This document shows, piece by piece, positions 26,882 to 35,532 of a stretch of 64,000 nucleotides of DNA. The stretch is from Luteolibacter arcticus (lineage in GTDB: Bacteria > Verrucomicrobiota > Verrucomicrobiia > Verrucomicrobiales > Akkermansiaceae). Position 1 is the first letter of the stretch. Each line of letters opens with the position of its first letter. Where the stretch lies: contig NZ_JAPDDT010000005.1 of assembly GCF_025950235.1 (NCBI RefSeq), positions 124,001 through 188,000 of the forward strand, read 5' to 3'. The notes under the pieces are model-generated. The model was not told the origin of the DNA and did no database searches. It saw nothing but the letters and a program-made list of their open reading frames with translations. The position numbers were made by a program, and so were the translations under genes.

Positions 26882-28464
26882 CCCCCGCCCGCCTCGTGGA
26901 GCTTCTCGAGGACATGGTCCATGGAGAACGACCCGGGCTTCTGCCGCGGAGGATATTGCTGATAGGTCGCCAGGTGTTTCGCGACGTAGGCTTGGGCAGG
27001 GACGAGCGCGAAGGCGTGCTCCACCCGCCAGCGATCGTAGTCGCCGGCATCGTGCTGGGCGCGTTCGAAGGGATCGGCACGGAGGTCCAAGAGCTTCGGG
27101 AAACGCAGCACGATGAGGGGGTCCTGCCAGACATCGAGGCTCTCCGCGCGCTGCTCGAGGAAGCAGAGCTTCCAGCGATTGTAGCGGAGGCCGGCGAGAT
27201 TGCCGTCGTCGGTCCAATAGAAGTATTCCTCCCGCTTGCTCGGTCCCGTTCCTGCGAGGAGTTCGCGCTGGTCGTATCCATCGAGGTGGACCTTGAAGGT
27301 CTTGCCGGCTGCCTCGTAGCCGGCGAGGAGCTTCTCCTTCACATTCGGCTCGCCTGCGGCGGAGACTAGCGTCGGCACGAGATCCTCGTGAGAGGTCACA
27401 TCATTGATCTCGGTGCCAGGCTTGATGACACCCGGCCAGCGCATCGCAAGCGGCACCCGGTAGCCTCCCTCCCAGTTCGTATTCTTTTCCCCCTTGAAAG
27501 GCGTGGTGCCTCCATCCGGCCAAGAGAAACCTTCGGCACCGTTGTCGGTGGTCCAAATCACAATGGTATTGTCCGCGATTCCAAGGTCATCGAGCTTCTT
27601 TAGAAGCTGGCCAACCATGCCATCGAACTCGGTCATGCCATCCGCCACGATGCCCAAGCCGGTCTTCCCTTTGGATTCGGGCTTCAGGTGCGTGTAGATG
27701 TGCATCCGGGTAGAATTGAACCAGCAGAAGAACGGCTTGTCGGCCTTCGCCTGCCGGTCGATGAAATCGAGGGAGGCGTTTAGAAATTCTTCATCGACGG
27801 TCTCCATGCGCTTTCTGCTGAGCGGCCCCGTGTCCTCGATGGACTGCTTGCCGACGCGGCCGAAGCGCGGGTCTGCGGTTCCGCTGTCTTGCTCAGTCGC
27901 CTTGCACTTGAGCACGCCGCGGGGGCCGAACTTCGCGCGGAATTCCGGATTCTTCGGGTAGTCCGGATGCTCGGGCTCCTCCTCGGCATTGAGGTGATAG
28001 AGATTGCCAAAGAATTCGTCGAAGCCGTGGACCGTCGGCAGGAATTCATTGCGGTCTCCTAGGTGGTTCTTGCCGAATTGGCCGGTGGCGTAGCCCTGCG
28101 GCTTGAGGAGATCCGCCAGTGTCGGGTCCTTTTCGGAGAGACCTTCCTTCGCGCCCGGCAACCCGACCTTTAGCAAGCCGGTGCGGAAGCATGATTGACC
28201 GGTGATGAAGGCCGCACGTCCGGCGGTGCAGGATTGCTGCGCGTAGTGGTCGGTGAAGAGCGCACCTTCCCGGGCGAGCCGGTCGATATTCGGCGTGCGA
28301 TATCCCATCATCCCGCGGTTGTAGGCGCTGACATTCCAGTAGCCGATATCGTCACCGAAGATGACGAGGATGTTGGGTTTCTTGCCCTGCCCGTGGGCAA
28401 GCGGTGCGAAGAGCGCCAGCCCGAAGGCGAGCGCGACCGACAGGTTCGTTGCGGTTGGTTTCAT
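26872..28464 (-). CDS. Secreted sulfatase (alkaline-phosphatase superfamily)
   Basis: 530 residues from the ATG at 28464, chosen because it starts the signal peptide (ending APLAHGQ). The metal-binding DD (38-39, VIFGDDIGYWNV) and the sulfatase signature C79-T-A-G-R83 followed by AAFITGQ are present; Cys79 would be converted to formylglycine. Further motifs are WTTDNGAEGFSW and FKGEKNTNWEGGYRVP. It should hydrolyse sulfate esters of polysaccharides or aryl compounds in the periplasm or outside. No formylglycine-generating enzyme is in the window. The 3' end abuts a DUF4239 relic and the 5' side is flanked by further relics, so the gene stands alone in a scarred region. Confidence 0.92.
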   Translation of the reverse strand: MKPTATNLSVALAFGLALFAPLAHGQGKKPNILVIFGDDIGYWNVSAYNRGMMGYRTPNIDRLAREGALFTDHYAQQSCTAGRAAFITGQSCFRTGLLKVGLPGAKEGLSEKDPTLADLLKPQGYATGQFGKNHLGDRNEFLPTVHGFDEFFGNLYHLNAEEEPEHPDYPKNPEFRAKFGPRGVLKCKATEQDSGTADPRFGRVGKQSIEDTGPLSRKRMETVDEEFLNASLDFIDRQAKADKPFFCWFNSTRMHIYTHLKPESKGKTGLGIVADGMTEFDGMVGQLLKKLDDLGIADNTIVIWTTDNGAEGFSWPDGGTTPFKGEKNTNWEGGYRVPLAMRWPGVIKPGTEINDVTSHEDLVPTLVSAAGEPNVKEKLLAGYEAAGKTFKVHLDGYDQRELLAGTGPSKREEYFYWTDDGNLAGLRYNRWKLCFLEQRAESLDVWQDPLIVLRFPKLLDLRADPFERAQHDAGDYDRWRVEHAFALVPAQAYVAKHLATYQQYPPRQKPGSFSMDHVLEKLHEAGGGSR

Positions 28465-28614
28465 GGGGAGTGTGGAGGAAAGATTTCGCGCCGACGGAAG
28501 AGCATCACGAAGGTCGAGCGATACGACCGACTTGCATGCTGGGGAGTCAGGCGAGAGCACGCCATTGTCCTTTGGTGCAATGTCCTTCTGGCATCGCGCT
28601 TCCCAGGGCCCGAG

Positions 28615-28824
28615 TCATGATCGGGGCGGGATGCCGTAGGTTTTCTCCGCCCACGGCCGCATGAACTCGATGCCGCCGCCCGAGACGTTGTAAGTCTTGA
28701 AGCCATTGGCGCGCAGGTAGGCCAGCAGCTCGAGCATCGGCTGATAGACCATTTCGGTGAAGAGCTTGCCGGTCTTCGGGTTCTTGGCAGTGGCGATCCA
28801 ATCGGTGACCGCCTTCTGCCTGGT
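28615..28824 (-). pseudogene. Relic of a HAD-family phosphatase
   Basis: About 69 readable codons ending in a premature stop carry the HAD-like pattern VYQPMLELLAYLRANGF and VSGGGIEFMRPWAE then KTYGIPP, the central part of HAD hydrolases that usually continues with a conserved VGSS segment. The nucleophile DxD region and the C-terminal half are absent. The frame continues upstream without a stop into a different protein (sensor-type relic at 28825-29270), so this is a deletion fusion of two broken genes. It cannot be an active phosphatase. Confidence 0.6.
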
Positions 28825-29270
28825 CCCAAAACTTCTCAACGGCGACGTCCCCATCACCAGATGGATGTGCTTCGTGTCGGGCAGGAGCTTGAGGATGTTC
28901 TCAATGTAACCGTCCGGATCGAGGTGTTCGCCCACCATCGCGGAGTCGGGCGAGCCCACCAGGCCCTCGAGGCGGCGCTCGTCGATTCCCAGCATCAGCA
29001 CCGGCGATCCCGGAAATAAAAGAGGCGATCGCGCTCCTCCCCGTCGAAGCGGGCCATTTCCAACGATGCATCCCTCAGGGAAAAACGGACCCGTATAGCG
29101 TCGGCGAAGTCCGATCGGAAACTCTCCGCGACGTCGCAGAACGGCGCGACGGCGCGACCAAACGAATGGACGATCAGCACCGGGCGCGGCTCTTCCGCGG
29201 CCGCCGCAGTCAGCGGCAGCATCAAAACGAGCCGGAAAACGGCTGGGAACACGGTTGCAAACTGGACCAA
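28825..29270 (-). pseudogene. Relic of a periplasmic ligand-binding sensor (ABC-substrate-like N-terminus)
   Basis: Two frames are needed to read it. The 5' part from 29270 has a signal peptide and RPVLIVHSFGRAVAPFCD, typical of ABC-substrate-like sensor domains of histidine kinases. The 3' part (about 28825-29016) reads FPGSPVLMLGIDERRL and GEHLDPDGYIENILKLLPDT in another frame. About 80 residues that should lie between them are missing, and the kinase part is replaced by the HAD relic. Multiple lesions mark a decayed gene rather than a sequencing error. Confidence 0.6.
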
Positions 29271-29405
29271 CGCACCAATTCAAGGCGAGTCCTATCAATC
29301 TACCGAAATTCCCCCTCTCCGTGGGAATTGCACCTTGTTCCGGAACGGCCGCTGCCGACTTCGGCCTTGTCCCCGCCGCCGGGCTCCCCTAATCCCCGTG
29401 CGCAC

Positions 29406-30011
29406 ATGGACCCGATGCACCTCTACGAACGCCTGTCCCTCCACGGCACCGGCATCGCCTTGGGCATCTGGCTCGTGGTCATGCACGCGTTCATGCTCGC
29501 GAAGCCGGAGCCGGTGCAGGCATTCCTCAAAAAGCTCCCGCGCAACCAGCAGCTCGGCCAGATCCTGCTGGCAGCGGGCCTGCTCTGGTTCTGGTTCCTG
29601 GTGCAGGCACCCGGCAAGCGCTGGTATCAATTCCTCGCCATGGACCTCGGCGAGTTCAATGGGCTGAAGAAGTACCTCAGCTACCTGGTGCCGCTTTCGA
29701 TCGTCGCGGTGGGTCTGGCGGTGAAGGAGTTCCTGGCCGTGCGTGCGCTCGGGCTGCTGGGCCTGATGGTCGCTGCGCCGTTGTTTGAAGCCGCTTTCCT
29801 CAAGGCCCCTCAGAGCCGCCTGCTGGTCCCCGCCTTCGCGCTCGTACTGGTCATCAAGTCGCTCTACTGGGTCGGCATGCCTTACCTGTTCCGCGATTCC
29901 GTGACGTGGGCGACCGCCACGCCGCGGCGCTGGCAGGGGCTCTGCATCGCCGGGCTGGCCTACGGCGTTGCGGTTCTCGCCTGTGCCTTCCTTTTCTGGA
30001 AGGGTTTCTAA
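29406..30011 (+). CDS. Polytopic membrane protein, unknown function
   Basis: 201 residues from the ATG at 29406. Longer in-frame starts exist upstream but lie in the relic region and encode Arg-rich sequence. There are about six hydrophobic segments: near 15-33 (GIALGIWLVVMHAFML), 49-66 (LGQILLAAGLLWFWF), 92-108, 113-131, 136-155 and 180-200. The N-terminus is MDPMHLYERLSLHG. No family is recognised. The stop is embedded in TTCTAACAGA, and 73 bases separate it from another small membrane protein, so the two may be co-transcribed. Inner-membrane location is inferred from the composition only. Confidence 0.75.
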   Translation: MDPMHLYERLSLHGTGIALGIWLVVMHAFMLAKPEPVQAFLKKLPRNQQLGQILLAAGLLWFWFLVQAPGKRWYQFLAMDLGEFNGLKKYLSYLVPLSIVAVGLAVKEFLAVRALGLLGLMVAAPLFEAAFLKAPQSRLLVPAFALVLVIKSLYWVGMPYLFRDSVTWATATPRRWQGLCIAGLAYGVAVLACAFLFWKGF

Positions 30012-30084
30012 CAGAAGTTTCCTTCCGCCGGCACTCTGGCTTGGATGCTTGGAAGATCGGGCCGTTGGTTCCGTTTACCTTGGC

Positions 30085-30474
30085 ATGAAACTATTCGCAG
30101 CGATTTGTGGTACCGCCGCCCTGGTGACGGCCGCCTACAATCACCACATCCTCAGCCGCTTCGCCAAGATGTACGGCCATCTGGAGACGCCGTTGCCGGA
30201 CTTGACGCGGGCGCTGCTCTGGAAGGGAGGCATGGGGACCACCGGCCTGTTTCTCGCCAGCGCCATCGTGGTATTCACCGGCCTGCTGCGGAAGAACAAC
30301 GGGCTGATGGTGGCCGGCGGGGTCTCGGTGATCGTGCTGATGCTAGGGGCCGCTACCATCGTTCCGACCGCGCTGATCGTCCCCGTGGAGAAAGTGCTGC
30401 ACGATGGCGACACCGGCGTCGCACGGCCTGCCCCCGCCCCGGTGCCTGCCAAAGACGACTCGATTCGGAATTGA
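30085..30474 (+). CDS. Small membrane protein, unknown function
   Basis: 129 residues from the ATG at 30085. It has an N-terminal hydrophobic segment (MKLFAAICGTAALVTAAY), then two further likely membrane helices (GTTGLFLASAIVVFTGLL and NGLMVAGGVSVIVLMLGAAT), and a Pro/Ala-rich hydrophilic tail (RPAPAPVPAKDDS). No motif is recognised. It precedes the TonB-dependent receptor by 43 bases and follows another membrane protein, so an operon is possible. An accessory role in the receptor's uptake pathway is speculative. Confidence 0.7.
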   Translation: MKLFAAICGTAALVTAAYNHHILSRFAKMYGHLETPLPDLTRALLWKGGMGTTGLFLASAIVVFTGLLRKNNGLMVAGGVSVIVLMLGAATIVPTALIVPVEKVLHDGDTGVARPAPAPVPAKDDSIRN

Positions 30475-30517
30475 AGGCTTCGCGGGAATCGCAACGGTGG
30501 CCGCGACTCAAGCAACG

Positions 30518-32581
30518 ATGAAAACGCTCCCCCTCCTCGTTGTCATTTCCCCGCTGGCCGCCCAGGACGCGCTGCCGGAAATGACCGTGCTCGCCGAGCG
30601 TCGCGGCGGTAGCGTGGCCGACCTCCCCGGCTGGACGCTCGCCGAATGGGACGAAGAGGACTTCTCCAACAGAGCGCCGCGCACCCTCGACGAGTTGCTC
30701 GCCAGCGAGCCTTCGTTTTCCCTCTACCGCCGCCAAACCTCGCTCTTCGGCAATCCCACTTCGGCCGGCGTGAGCCTGCGCAATACCGGCGCCACCGCCG
30801 CCTCGCGCACGCTGGTGGTGCTCGATGGGATTCCGCAGAACGATCCCTTCGGCGGCTGGGTCTATTGGGCGCGCCACGATCCCTCGACGCTGGAGTCGGT
30901 CCGCATCGTCCCTGCCGCGCGCGCCGCCGTGTGGGGAAATGCCAGCCCCGCGGGCGTGGTCCAGCTCACCAGTCATCCCGCGTTCGAAGAGCGCCACTTG
31001 CTGCGAGTCGGCGGCGGATCACAGGGGACTTACTCGGCATCCACCTCACACACGCTGGTGGCGGATGATGACTCGCTGGCGGTGACGTTTTCGGCCTTCG
31101 GCCTGCACTCGGATGGCTTCTACGCGGTGCCGTCGTGGCAGCGCGGAACGATCGACCGCAAGCTGGCGATCGACTCGTATGGCGCGGACCTCAAGCTCGC
31201 CTGGCGCGCGGCACCGGGCATCACCGTCGAGCCGATGTTTTCGTGGTACGAGGAAGATCGTAACAACGGCACACCCCTCGCCGGCAACTCCACCGAAGCC
31301 CTCGACTTCGCAGTGCGCGTCACGTCCGAGGACGATGGCGGACTTTCCTGGCAAGCACTGGCCTACCGGCAGCAGCGGCGCTTCCAGTCGATGTTCACCT
31401 CGGTGAATGCGACGCGCACCGCGGAGACGCCATCGCTCGATCAGTTCCACGTTCCCGGCGACGGCACCGGTGCCGCGTTTACCCTGCAATGGGAACCGGA
31501 GGGACCGTGGTCGCTCACCACCGGGGCCGACTTCCGCCATACCGACGGAGCGACGAATGAGGACGCCGGTTTTGTCGCGGGCAGCTTCGTGCGCAGGCGA
31601 CAAGCCGGTGGAGAGCAAAGCCTGACCGGTGTTTTCGCCGCCGCGGGCTACGAGGCCAGCACCGACACGCGGATCGATGCCAGCATCCGCCTCGATGCAT
31701 GGGAACTGGAAGATGGCCGCCGCATCGAGAAGTCGCTGGTGAATGGCTCCACGCTGCGGAAGGACATTCAGCCGGATCGCGATGGAGTCGAGCCGTCGCT
31801 CGCACTCGCCCTCTCGCATGATCTAACAAAAGATGTGACGCTTGGCCTCTCCGCGGGCACGAGTTTCCGCCTGCCGACGCTCAACGAACTTCACCGTCCC
31901 TTCCGCGTCCGCAACGACATCACCGAGGCGAACCCGGCGCTCGATCCGGAGCGCTTCTACAGCATCGAGGGCACAGTCGATTGGCAGGCGGCGGAGTGCT
32001 TGAAGTTCGACGCGAGCCTCTTCCACCACTGGATCCGCGACGCCATCGCCAATGTCCCGATCACCGACCCCGCGCAGATCGCCGCGATCTTCGGCACCAT
32101 CCCGCCCGGCGGCTCCGGCTCGCAGCGGCAGAATGTCGATGAAGCCCGCGTGCTGGGGCTACAAGTCGGCACGGAATGGCAGCCCAGACAGGAAGTGACC
32201 CTGCGTGTCGATGGCATTTGGAGTGACACGGAATTCAGCGAGTCCACGACCCAGCCGCTGTTGGACGGCAAGCCCTTTCCCCAAGCACCCGACCTGCGCT
32301 TGATCGCCGCCGCCGATTGGCGGGCAACCGACACCCTCACCTTCTCCGCCGGCTACGAGTATGGTGCCGATCAATACGACGACGCCCTCGCCCAACGCCG
32401 CATCCCGAGCTACACCAGCGCGCGCATCGGCGCGACCTGGCAGGCAACCGAGCAGGTGATGCTGCACGCCCGGGTCGACAATCTCTTGGACGAGGAAATC
32501 GCCACCGGCCTGAGCAGCGACGGCATCCGCACCATCGCCGCACCACGATCCTTCTGGGTCGGCGCGGAGTGGGCGTTCTAA
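30518..32581 (+). CDS. TonB-dependent outer-membrane receptor
   Basis: 687 residues from the ATG at 30518, which starts a short signal peptide (MKTLPLLVVISPLAAQ). The plug domain spans about 45-155 with the usual features (TLDELLASEPSFSLYR, SLRNTGATAASRTLVVLDG, GNASPAGVVQL). The rest is a beta-barrel with alternating aromatic strands, and the chain ends in Phe (FWVGAEWAF), typical of outer-membrane proteins; the last strands contain ARVDNLLDEEI. It imports a TonB-energised ligand, but siderophore, cobamide or sugar cannot be decided. No TonB, ExbB or ABC transporter is adjacent. The stop sits in TTCTAACAAA and is followed by a hairpin array. Confidence 0.92.
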   Translation: MKTLPLLVVISPLAAQDALPEMTVLAERRGGSVADLPGWTLAEWDEEDFSNRAPRTLDELLASEPSFSLYRRQTSLFGNPTSAGVSLRNTGATAASRTLVVLDGIPQNDPFGGWVYWARHDPSTLESVRIVPAARAAVWGNASPAGVVQLTSHPAFEERHLLRVGGGSQGTYSASTSHTLVADDDSLAVTFSAFGLHSDGFYAVPSWQRGTIDRKLAIDSYGADLKLAWRAAPGITVEPMFSWYEEDRNNGTPLAGNSTEALDFAVRVTSEDDGGLSWQALAYRQQRRFQSMFTSVNATRTAETPSLDQFHVPGDGTGAAFTLQWEPEGPWSLTTGADFRHTDGATNEDAGFVAGSFVRRRQAGGEQSLTGVFAAAGYEASTDTRIDASIRLDAWELEDGRRIEKSLVNGSTLRKDIQPDRDGVEPSLALALSHDLTKDVTLGLSAGTSFRLPTLNELHRPFRVRNDITEANPALDPERFYSIEGTVDWQAAECLKFDASLFHHWIRDAIANVPITDPAQIAAIFGTIPPGGSGSQRQNVDEARVLGLQVGTEWQPRQEVTLRVDGIWSDTEFSESTTQPLLDGKPFPQAPDLRLIAAADWRATDTLTFSAGYEYGADQYDDALAQRRIPSYTSARIGATWQATEQVMLHARVDNLLDEEIATGLSSDGIRTIAAPRSFWVGAEWAF

Positions 32582-32591
32582 CAAACTGGGA

Positions 32592-32686
32592 GCGGAATTC
32601 ATTCCGCCACCGTAGGCGCGGTGGTGACACCGCGGAAGCCACCGGTGAAGCGGACCTCACCCTTCCTTTCGCGTTCTCACGAACGC
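32592..32686. repeat. Array of three 6-bp/4-base hairpins between convergent genes
   Basis: Three perfect short hairpins occur in 95 bases: GCGGAA-TTCA-TTCCGC (32592-32607), GCGGTG-GTGA-CACCGC (32618-32633) and GCGTTC-TCAC-GAACGC (32671-32686). All have a 6-bp stem and a 4-base loop. The array fills the space between the TonB receptor stop (32581) and the stop of the minus-strand gene at 32699. It could serve as a bidirectional terminator or be a member of a dispersed repeat family; there is no U-tract. Confidence 0.6.
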
Positions 32687-32698
32687 GCATACGTGCTG

Positions 32699-33034
32699 CT
32701 AAATCCCCGCGTCGATATCCAGCATGGCAAGCGACTCGAGCTCCATCTTCATCCGCGATTTCAAAACGTGCTGATACATGAAGGCACCACCCATGCCGAG
32801 CACTCCCATGACCACGTAAAGCCAACGCAAATTGCTGCGGTCCAGATTCCCCACCCAGTGATCCACAATGGTGGCGCAGACGCTTCCCAAGCCAAACAGC
32901 AGGATGGAATACAGCCACGGCTTCCGGAGATAACCAAAGCCATCGCCGGGGATGTTGAAGCCGCCTAACAGCCAGAACCCCGCCAGCAAAGCCACCAGGA
33001 TACCGATACGAACCGGTGTGAACGTGAACTCCAT
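32699..33034 (-). CDS. Small membrane protein with three to four transmembrane helices
   Basis: 111 residues. Hydrophobic segments lie at about 8-24 (IGILVALLAGFWLLGG), 40-60 (YSILLFGLGSVCATIV) and 70-87 (LRWLYVVMGVLGMGGAF), followed by a basic then acidic tail (KSRMKMELESLAMLDIDAGI). No family is recognised. It is convergent with the TonB receptor, and 62 bases separate it from the secreted protein gene at 33097-33954. Its promoter would lie in that short gap. Function unknown. Confidence 0.7.
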   Translation of the reverse strand: MEFTFTPVRIGILVALLAGFWLLGGFNIPGDGFGYLRKPWLYSILLFGLGSVCATIVDHWVGNLDRSNLRWLYVVMGVLGMGGAFMYQHVLKSRMKMELESLAMLDIDAGI

Positions 33035-33096
33035 GGCTCAGGAAGATGCCCGGACACGGCCCTTGATCGAGCCCAATCACAGGAGACACACGCGGT

Positions 33097-33954
33097 TCAC
33101 TGCCTCTTCCTAATTCCAGAGAACCGTTCGCGCAGTTCCTTCGCAGTCCCGATGCTCAAGTGGATGGTGTAATCGTGAACGAAACCCGGCTTGATCTGCA
33201 TCGTGCGGACCGGAGCAAAGTAGGAACACCCCGCACCCTTGGGGCCGTTTTCACCGGTATAGCGGTAGCAGGTGAGCTCGCTGTTGCCCGGGAAATACAC
33301 CCCCATTCCCCGGCCATCGGGTCCGACATATGCCGCCCATTCCTCCGTCGCCTTGCAGCTTTCGTTCGGCCATCCGGGTTGCCGCACCGACAGCGGTTCT
33401 CCCGTCCATGGCTTGGCTCCGCTGTAGCAGACGAGGTCCGGAAAGGCGTGGTCGATGAAGACCGCGGGCAGTTCCTGATGGGCGGGCGGGTGTTCCTCGT
33501 TTCCTGTGTAAGTGAAGCGGAAGCGGATCTTCGCTATCTTTCCCTCAAGCTTGATCCATTCCTCCATCCGGCAGTCCTCCACATCCTGGCCGCCGGCCCA
33601 ATTGACCGGCACGCTTTTGACGTAAAGCTCGCCGCCTTCCACCCGGGTCTCCAGGACACGCGCCGGCTTTCCCTTGAAGTCGCCGCCTTGCACCGGGTTC
33701 CAGCGCCACGGTTTCTCGACCCATTTTGAGCCGTCGGGCTTGCCATAGTAGGACTGCTGGATGAAGCGACCGCGGTCGAAGTGATTGAGCAAGTTACGGT
33801 CCCCAGGCAGTTCGGAGAGCCAGAACACCGATCCTCCTGACGAAAGGTCGACTCCGATCTTCACTTCTCCATTACTGAGGAATTTCTCTCCCTTCGCGGG
33901 TTCTTCCGCGGACGCGGTCAAAGCCAAGGCCATCCATGCAACCAGAGTCTTCAT
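33097..33954 (-). CDS. Secreted protein of unknown function
   Basis: 285 residues with a signal peptide (MKTLVAWMALALTASAEE). The mature part is beta-rich with many aromatic residues and reads like a beta-sandwich: SSGGSVFWLSELPGDRNLLN, FIQQSYYGKPDGSKWVE, EWIKLEGKIAKIRFRFTY, PAVFIDHAFPDLVCYSG. The pattern resembles enzymes or binding proteins for carbohydrates found in polysaccharide-degrading Verrucomicrobia and Planctomycetes, but I cannot name the family. No catalytic pair is assigned. It is separated from the neighbouring minus-strand genes by short gaps (42 bases on the upstream side). Confidence 0.75.
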   Translation of the reverse strand: MKTLVAWMALALTASAEEPAKGEKFLSNGEVKIGVDLSSGGSVFWLSELPGDRNLLNHFDRGRFIQQSYYGKPDGSKWVEKPWRWNPVQGGDFKGKPARVLETRVEGGELYVKSVPVNWAGGQDVEDCRMEEWIKLEGKIAKIRFRFTYTGNEEHPPAHQELPAVFIDHAFPDLVCYSGAKPWTGEPLSVRQPGWPNESCKATEEWAAYVGPDGRGMGVYFPGNSELTCYRYTGENGPKGAGCSYFAPVRTMQIKPGFVHDYTIHLSIGTAKELRERFSGIRKRQ

Positions 33955-33996
33955 TCCGGTTGCATGAAACGTCCACTCGCGCTCCCACCTGTCAGA

Positions 33997-34965
33997 TCAA
34001 GGAACCAGAAGCACCTTTCCCTCTCGCCCGGCCCCGCCCACGCGTTCGAGGGCAGCATCAAACGCATCCAGGGAATAGGTCGAGTCGACCGGTAAACCCA
34101 TGCTGCCGTCGAGCATCAAGCGGGCGAGCCTTCCATAGGCCTCGTCCAATTCTTGTTTGGGCGCGGCTTCAATCCACTTCGTGATCCACAGACCGCGGAT
34201 TTGGAGATCCTTGAAGATGAGCAAGCCATTCGGAACCGTAAGTGGCCTGCGAGCCATCGCGCCGAAGGTCACGTGGATGCCGCCGGGCGCGAGCAGGTTC
34301 ATCAGCCGCAACGCGCTTTCGCCGCCGACGCAGTTGAAGGCGAGCTTCGGCTTTTCAACGCCAGCCGCTTTCGCCCCTTCAAGTCCCGCGTCGTCATCCG
34401 TCACTACCACGTCCGCGCCGAGCGCGAGCAATTCCTCGCGCAGCTCCGCGCGACGTACGAGGTTCATCGTACGTAGCCCGAGTTCTTTCGCCATGGCGAT
34501 CACGCAACGTCCCACGCCGGAGTTCGCCGCATTCTGGACGATCAACGAGCCGGGCTCGAGCGTGGCAAAGCCGGTGAGCAACCGCCACGCCGTCGCCGGA
34601 TTCACTTTCAGCATCGCCGCTTGCAAGGGATCGAGTCCCGCGGGCAGCTTGAAGAGATTCTCCGCCGGCAATTGCACGTGCGTCGCCCAGCTCCCCGCGC
34701 GGCGCAGCACGATGGCACGGTCACCCGCTTGGAAATCCATCGACCGGCTCTCGACTACCTCACCGCAGCCTTCGATGCCCGGCACCGCGGGCAACTCCGG
34801 CTTCACGCCGTAAGTTCCCTCGATGAGATTCAGGTCCGCCGGATTCACTGGGGCCGCCAGGATCTTCAAGCGCACCTCGCCATCTGCTAGAGAAGGCAGA
34901 TCAAGCGGCTCCAACCGTAATACCTCGTCGGGCTTGCCGAATTCGTGAAACCGGAGCGCTTGCAT
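33997..34965 (-). CDS. Zinc-independent MDR oxidoreductase, 2-enoyl-thioester reductase-like
   Basis: 322 residues. It belongs to the medium-chain dehydrogenase/reductase superfamily and most resembles enoyl-thioester reductases (ETR/MECR): APVNPADLNLIEGTYG, LPAVPGIEGCGEVVES and the cofactor loop QNAANSGVGRCVIAMAKELG. The catalytic-zinc cysteine and the structural zinc cysteines of alcohol dehydrogenases are absent. It should reduce an alkene or quinone with NADPH in the cytoplasm. Its ATG shares one base with the stop of the Uma2 gene upstream (TGATG), so translation of the pair is coupled. Whether it works in fatty-acid synthesis is inference. Confidence 0.85.
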   Translation of the reverse strand: MQALRFHEFGKPDEVLRLEPLDLPSLADGEVRLKILAAPVNPADLNLIEGTYGVKPELPAVPGIEGCGEVVESRSMDFQAGDRAIVLRRAGSWATHVQLPAENLFKLPAGLDPLQAAMLKVNPATAWRLLTGFATLEPGSLIVQNAANSGVGRCVIAMAKELGLRTMNLVRRAELREELLALGADVVVTDDDAGLEGAKAAGVEKPKLAFNCVGGESALRLMNLLAPGGIHVTFGAMARRPLTVPNGLLIFKDLQIRGLWITKWIEAAPKQELDEAYGRLARLMLDGSMGLPVDSTYSLDAFDAALERVGGAGREGKVLLVP

Positions 34966-35495
34966 CAGGCTTCAATGAACACCGGAAAATCCGGGCACAA
35001 CAGCGAACCTTCCAGCGGGCCCTCTTTTCCGATGAACCGCATGTCGCCGCTCTCGTCGCAGAACCAGACCTCGATCGCACCCGAGTCAAAATAGAGCGCC
35101 ATCTTTTCCTCCATCTCCGCCTTGGTGTTCGAGGGCAAGATGACTTTGACGCAGATCTCGCCGGCTTCCAGGAAGCAGCGCGGATCAAAGGCACGGGCAT
35201 AGCGAATCTCAGAAAACCACGCCACGTCGGCGGACTTCACGCCATCGGAAGTAGAGAGAGGACACTCGGTGAGCGCGCGACCTCCCAGCAAACGATCAAG
35301 CAGGATCGCGATCCGTGACTGGCGCGAGCTGTGGAAGGAGCCGGGAGGAGGTGACATGATGATGTGCCCGTGGCGGTCGGTCTCGAAGCGACCCGCGATC
35401 TTCGCGAGCTCCGGATCGGCAAGCAGCCGCTCCCAGACACGGAGATTGAACTCCATCTGGTCCTGCCGCGGCGGAAGCTGGATCGCGAGGCTCAT
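34965..35495 (-). CDS. Uma2-family (DUF820) PD-(D/E)xK nuclease-like protein
   Basis: 176 residues, the usual Uma2 length. Signature elements are the RFETDRHGHIIMSPPPGS segment, SADVAWFS (with the metal-binding Asp), EICVKVILPSNTKAEMEEKM (with Glu and Lys) and YFDSGAIEVWFCD. Uma2 proteins have the restriction-endonuclease fold; most have no known biological role and are common in cyanobacteria and Planctomycetes-type bacteria. It starts 37 bases downstream (in its own direction) of the glutamate dehydrogenase stop, and its stop overlaps the MDR start by one base. Cytoplasmic. Confidence 0.88.
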   Translation of the reverse strand: MSLAIQLPPRQDQMEFNLRVWERLLADPELAKIAGRFETDRHGHIIMSPPPGSFHSSRQSRIAILLDRLLGGRALTECPLSTSDGVKSADVAWFSEIRYARAFDPRCFLEAGEICVKVILPSNTKAEMEEKMALYFDSGAIEVWFCDESGDMRFIGKEGPLEGSLLCPDFPVFIEA

Positions 35496-35532
35496 GAAAG
35501 GAAGCTAGCGGGAATCCCCTCACATCGCAAGT

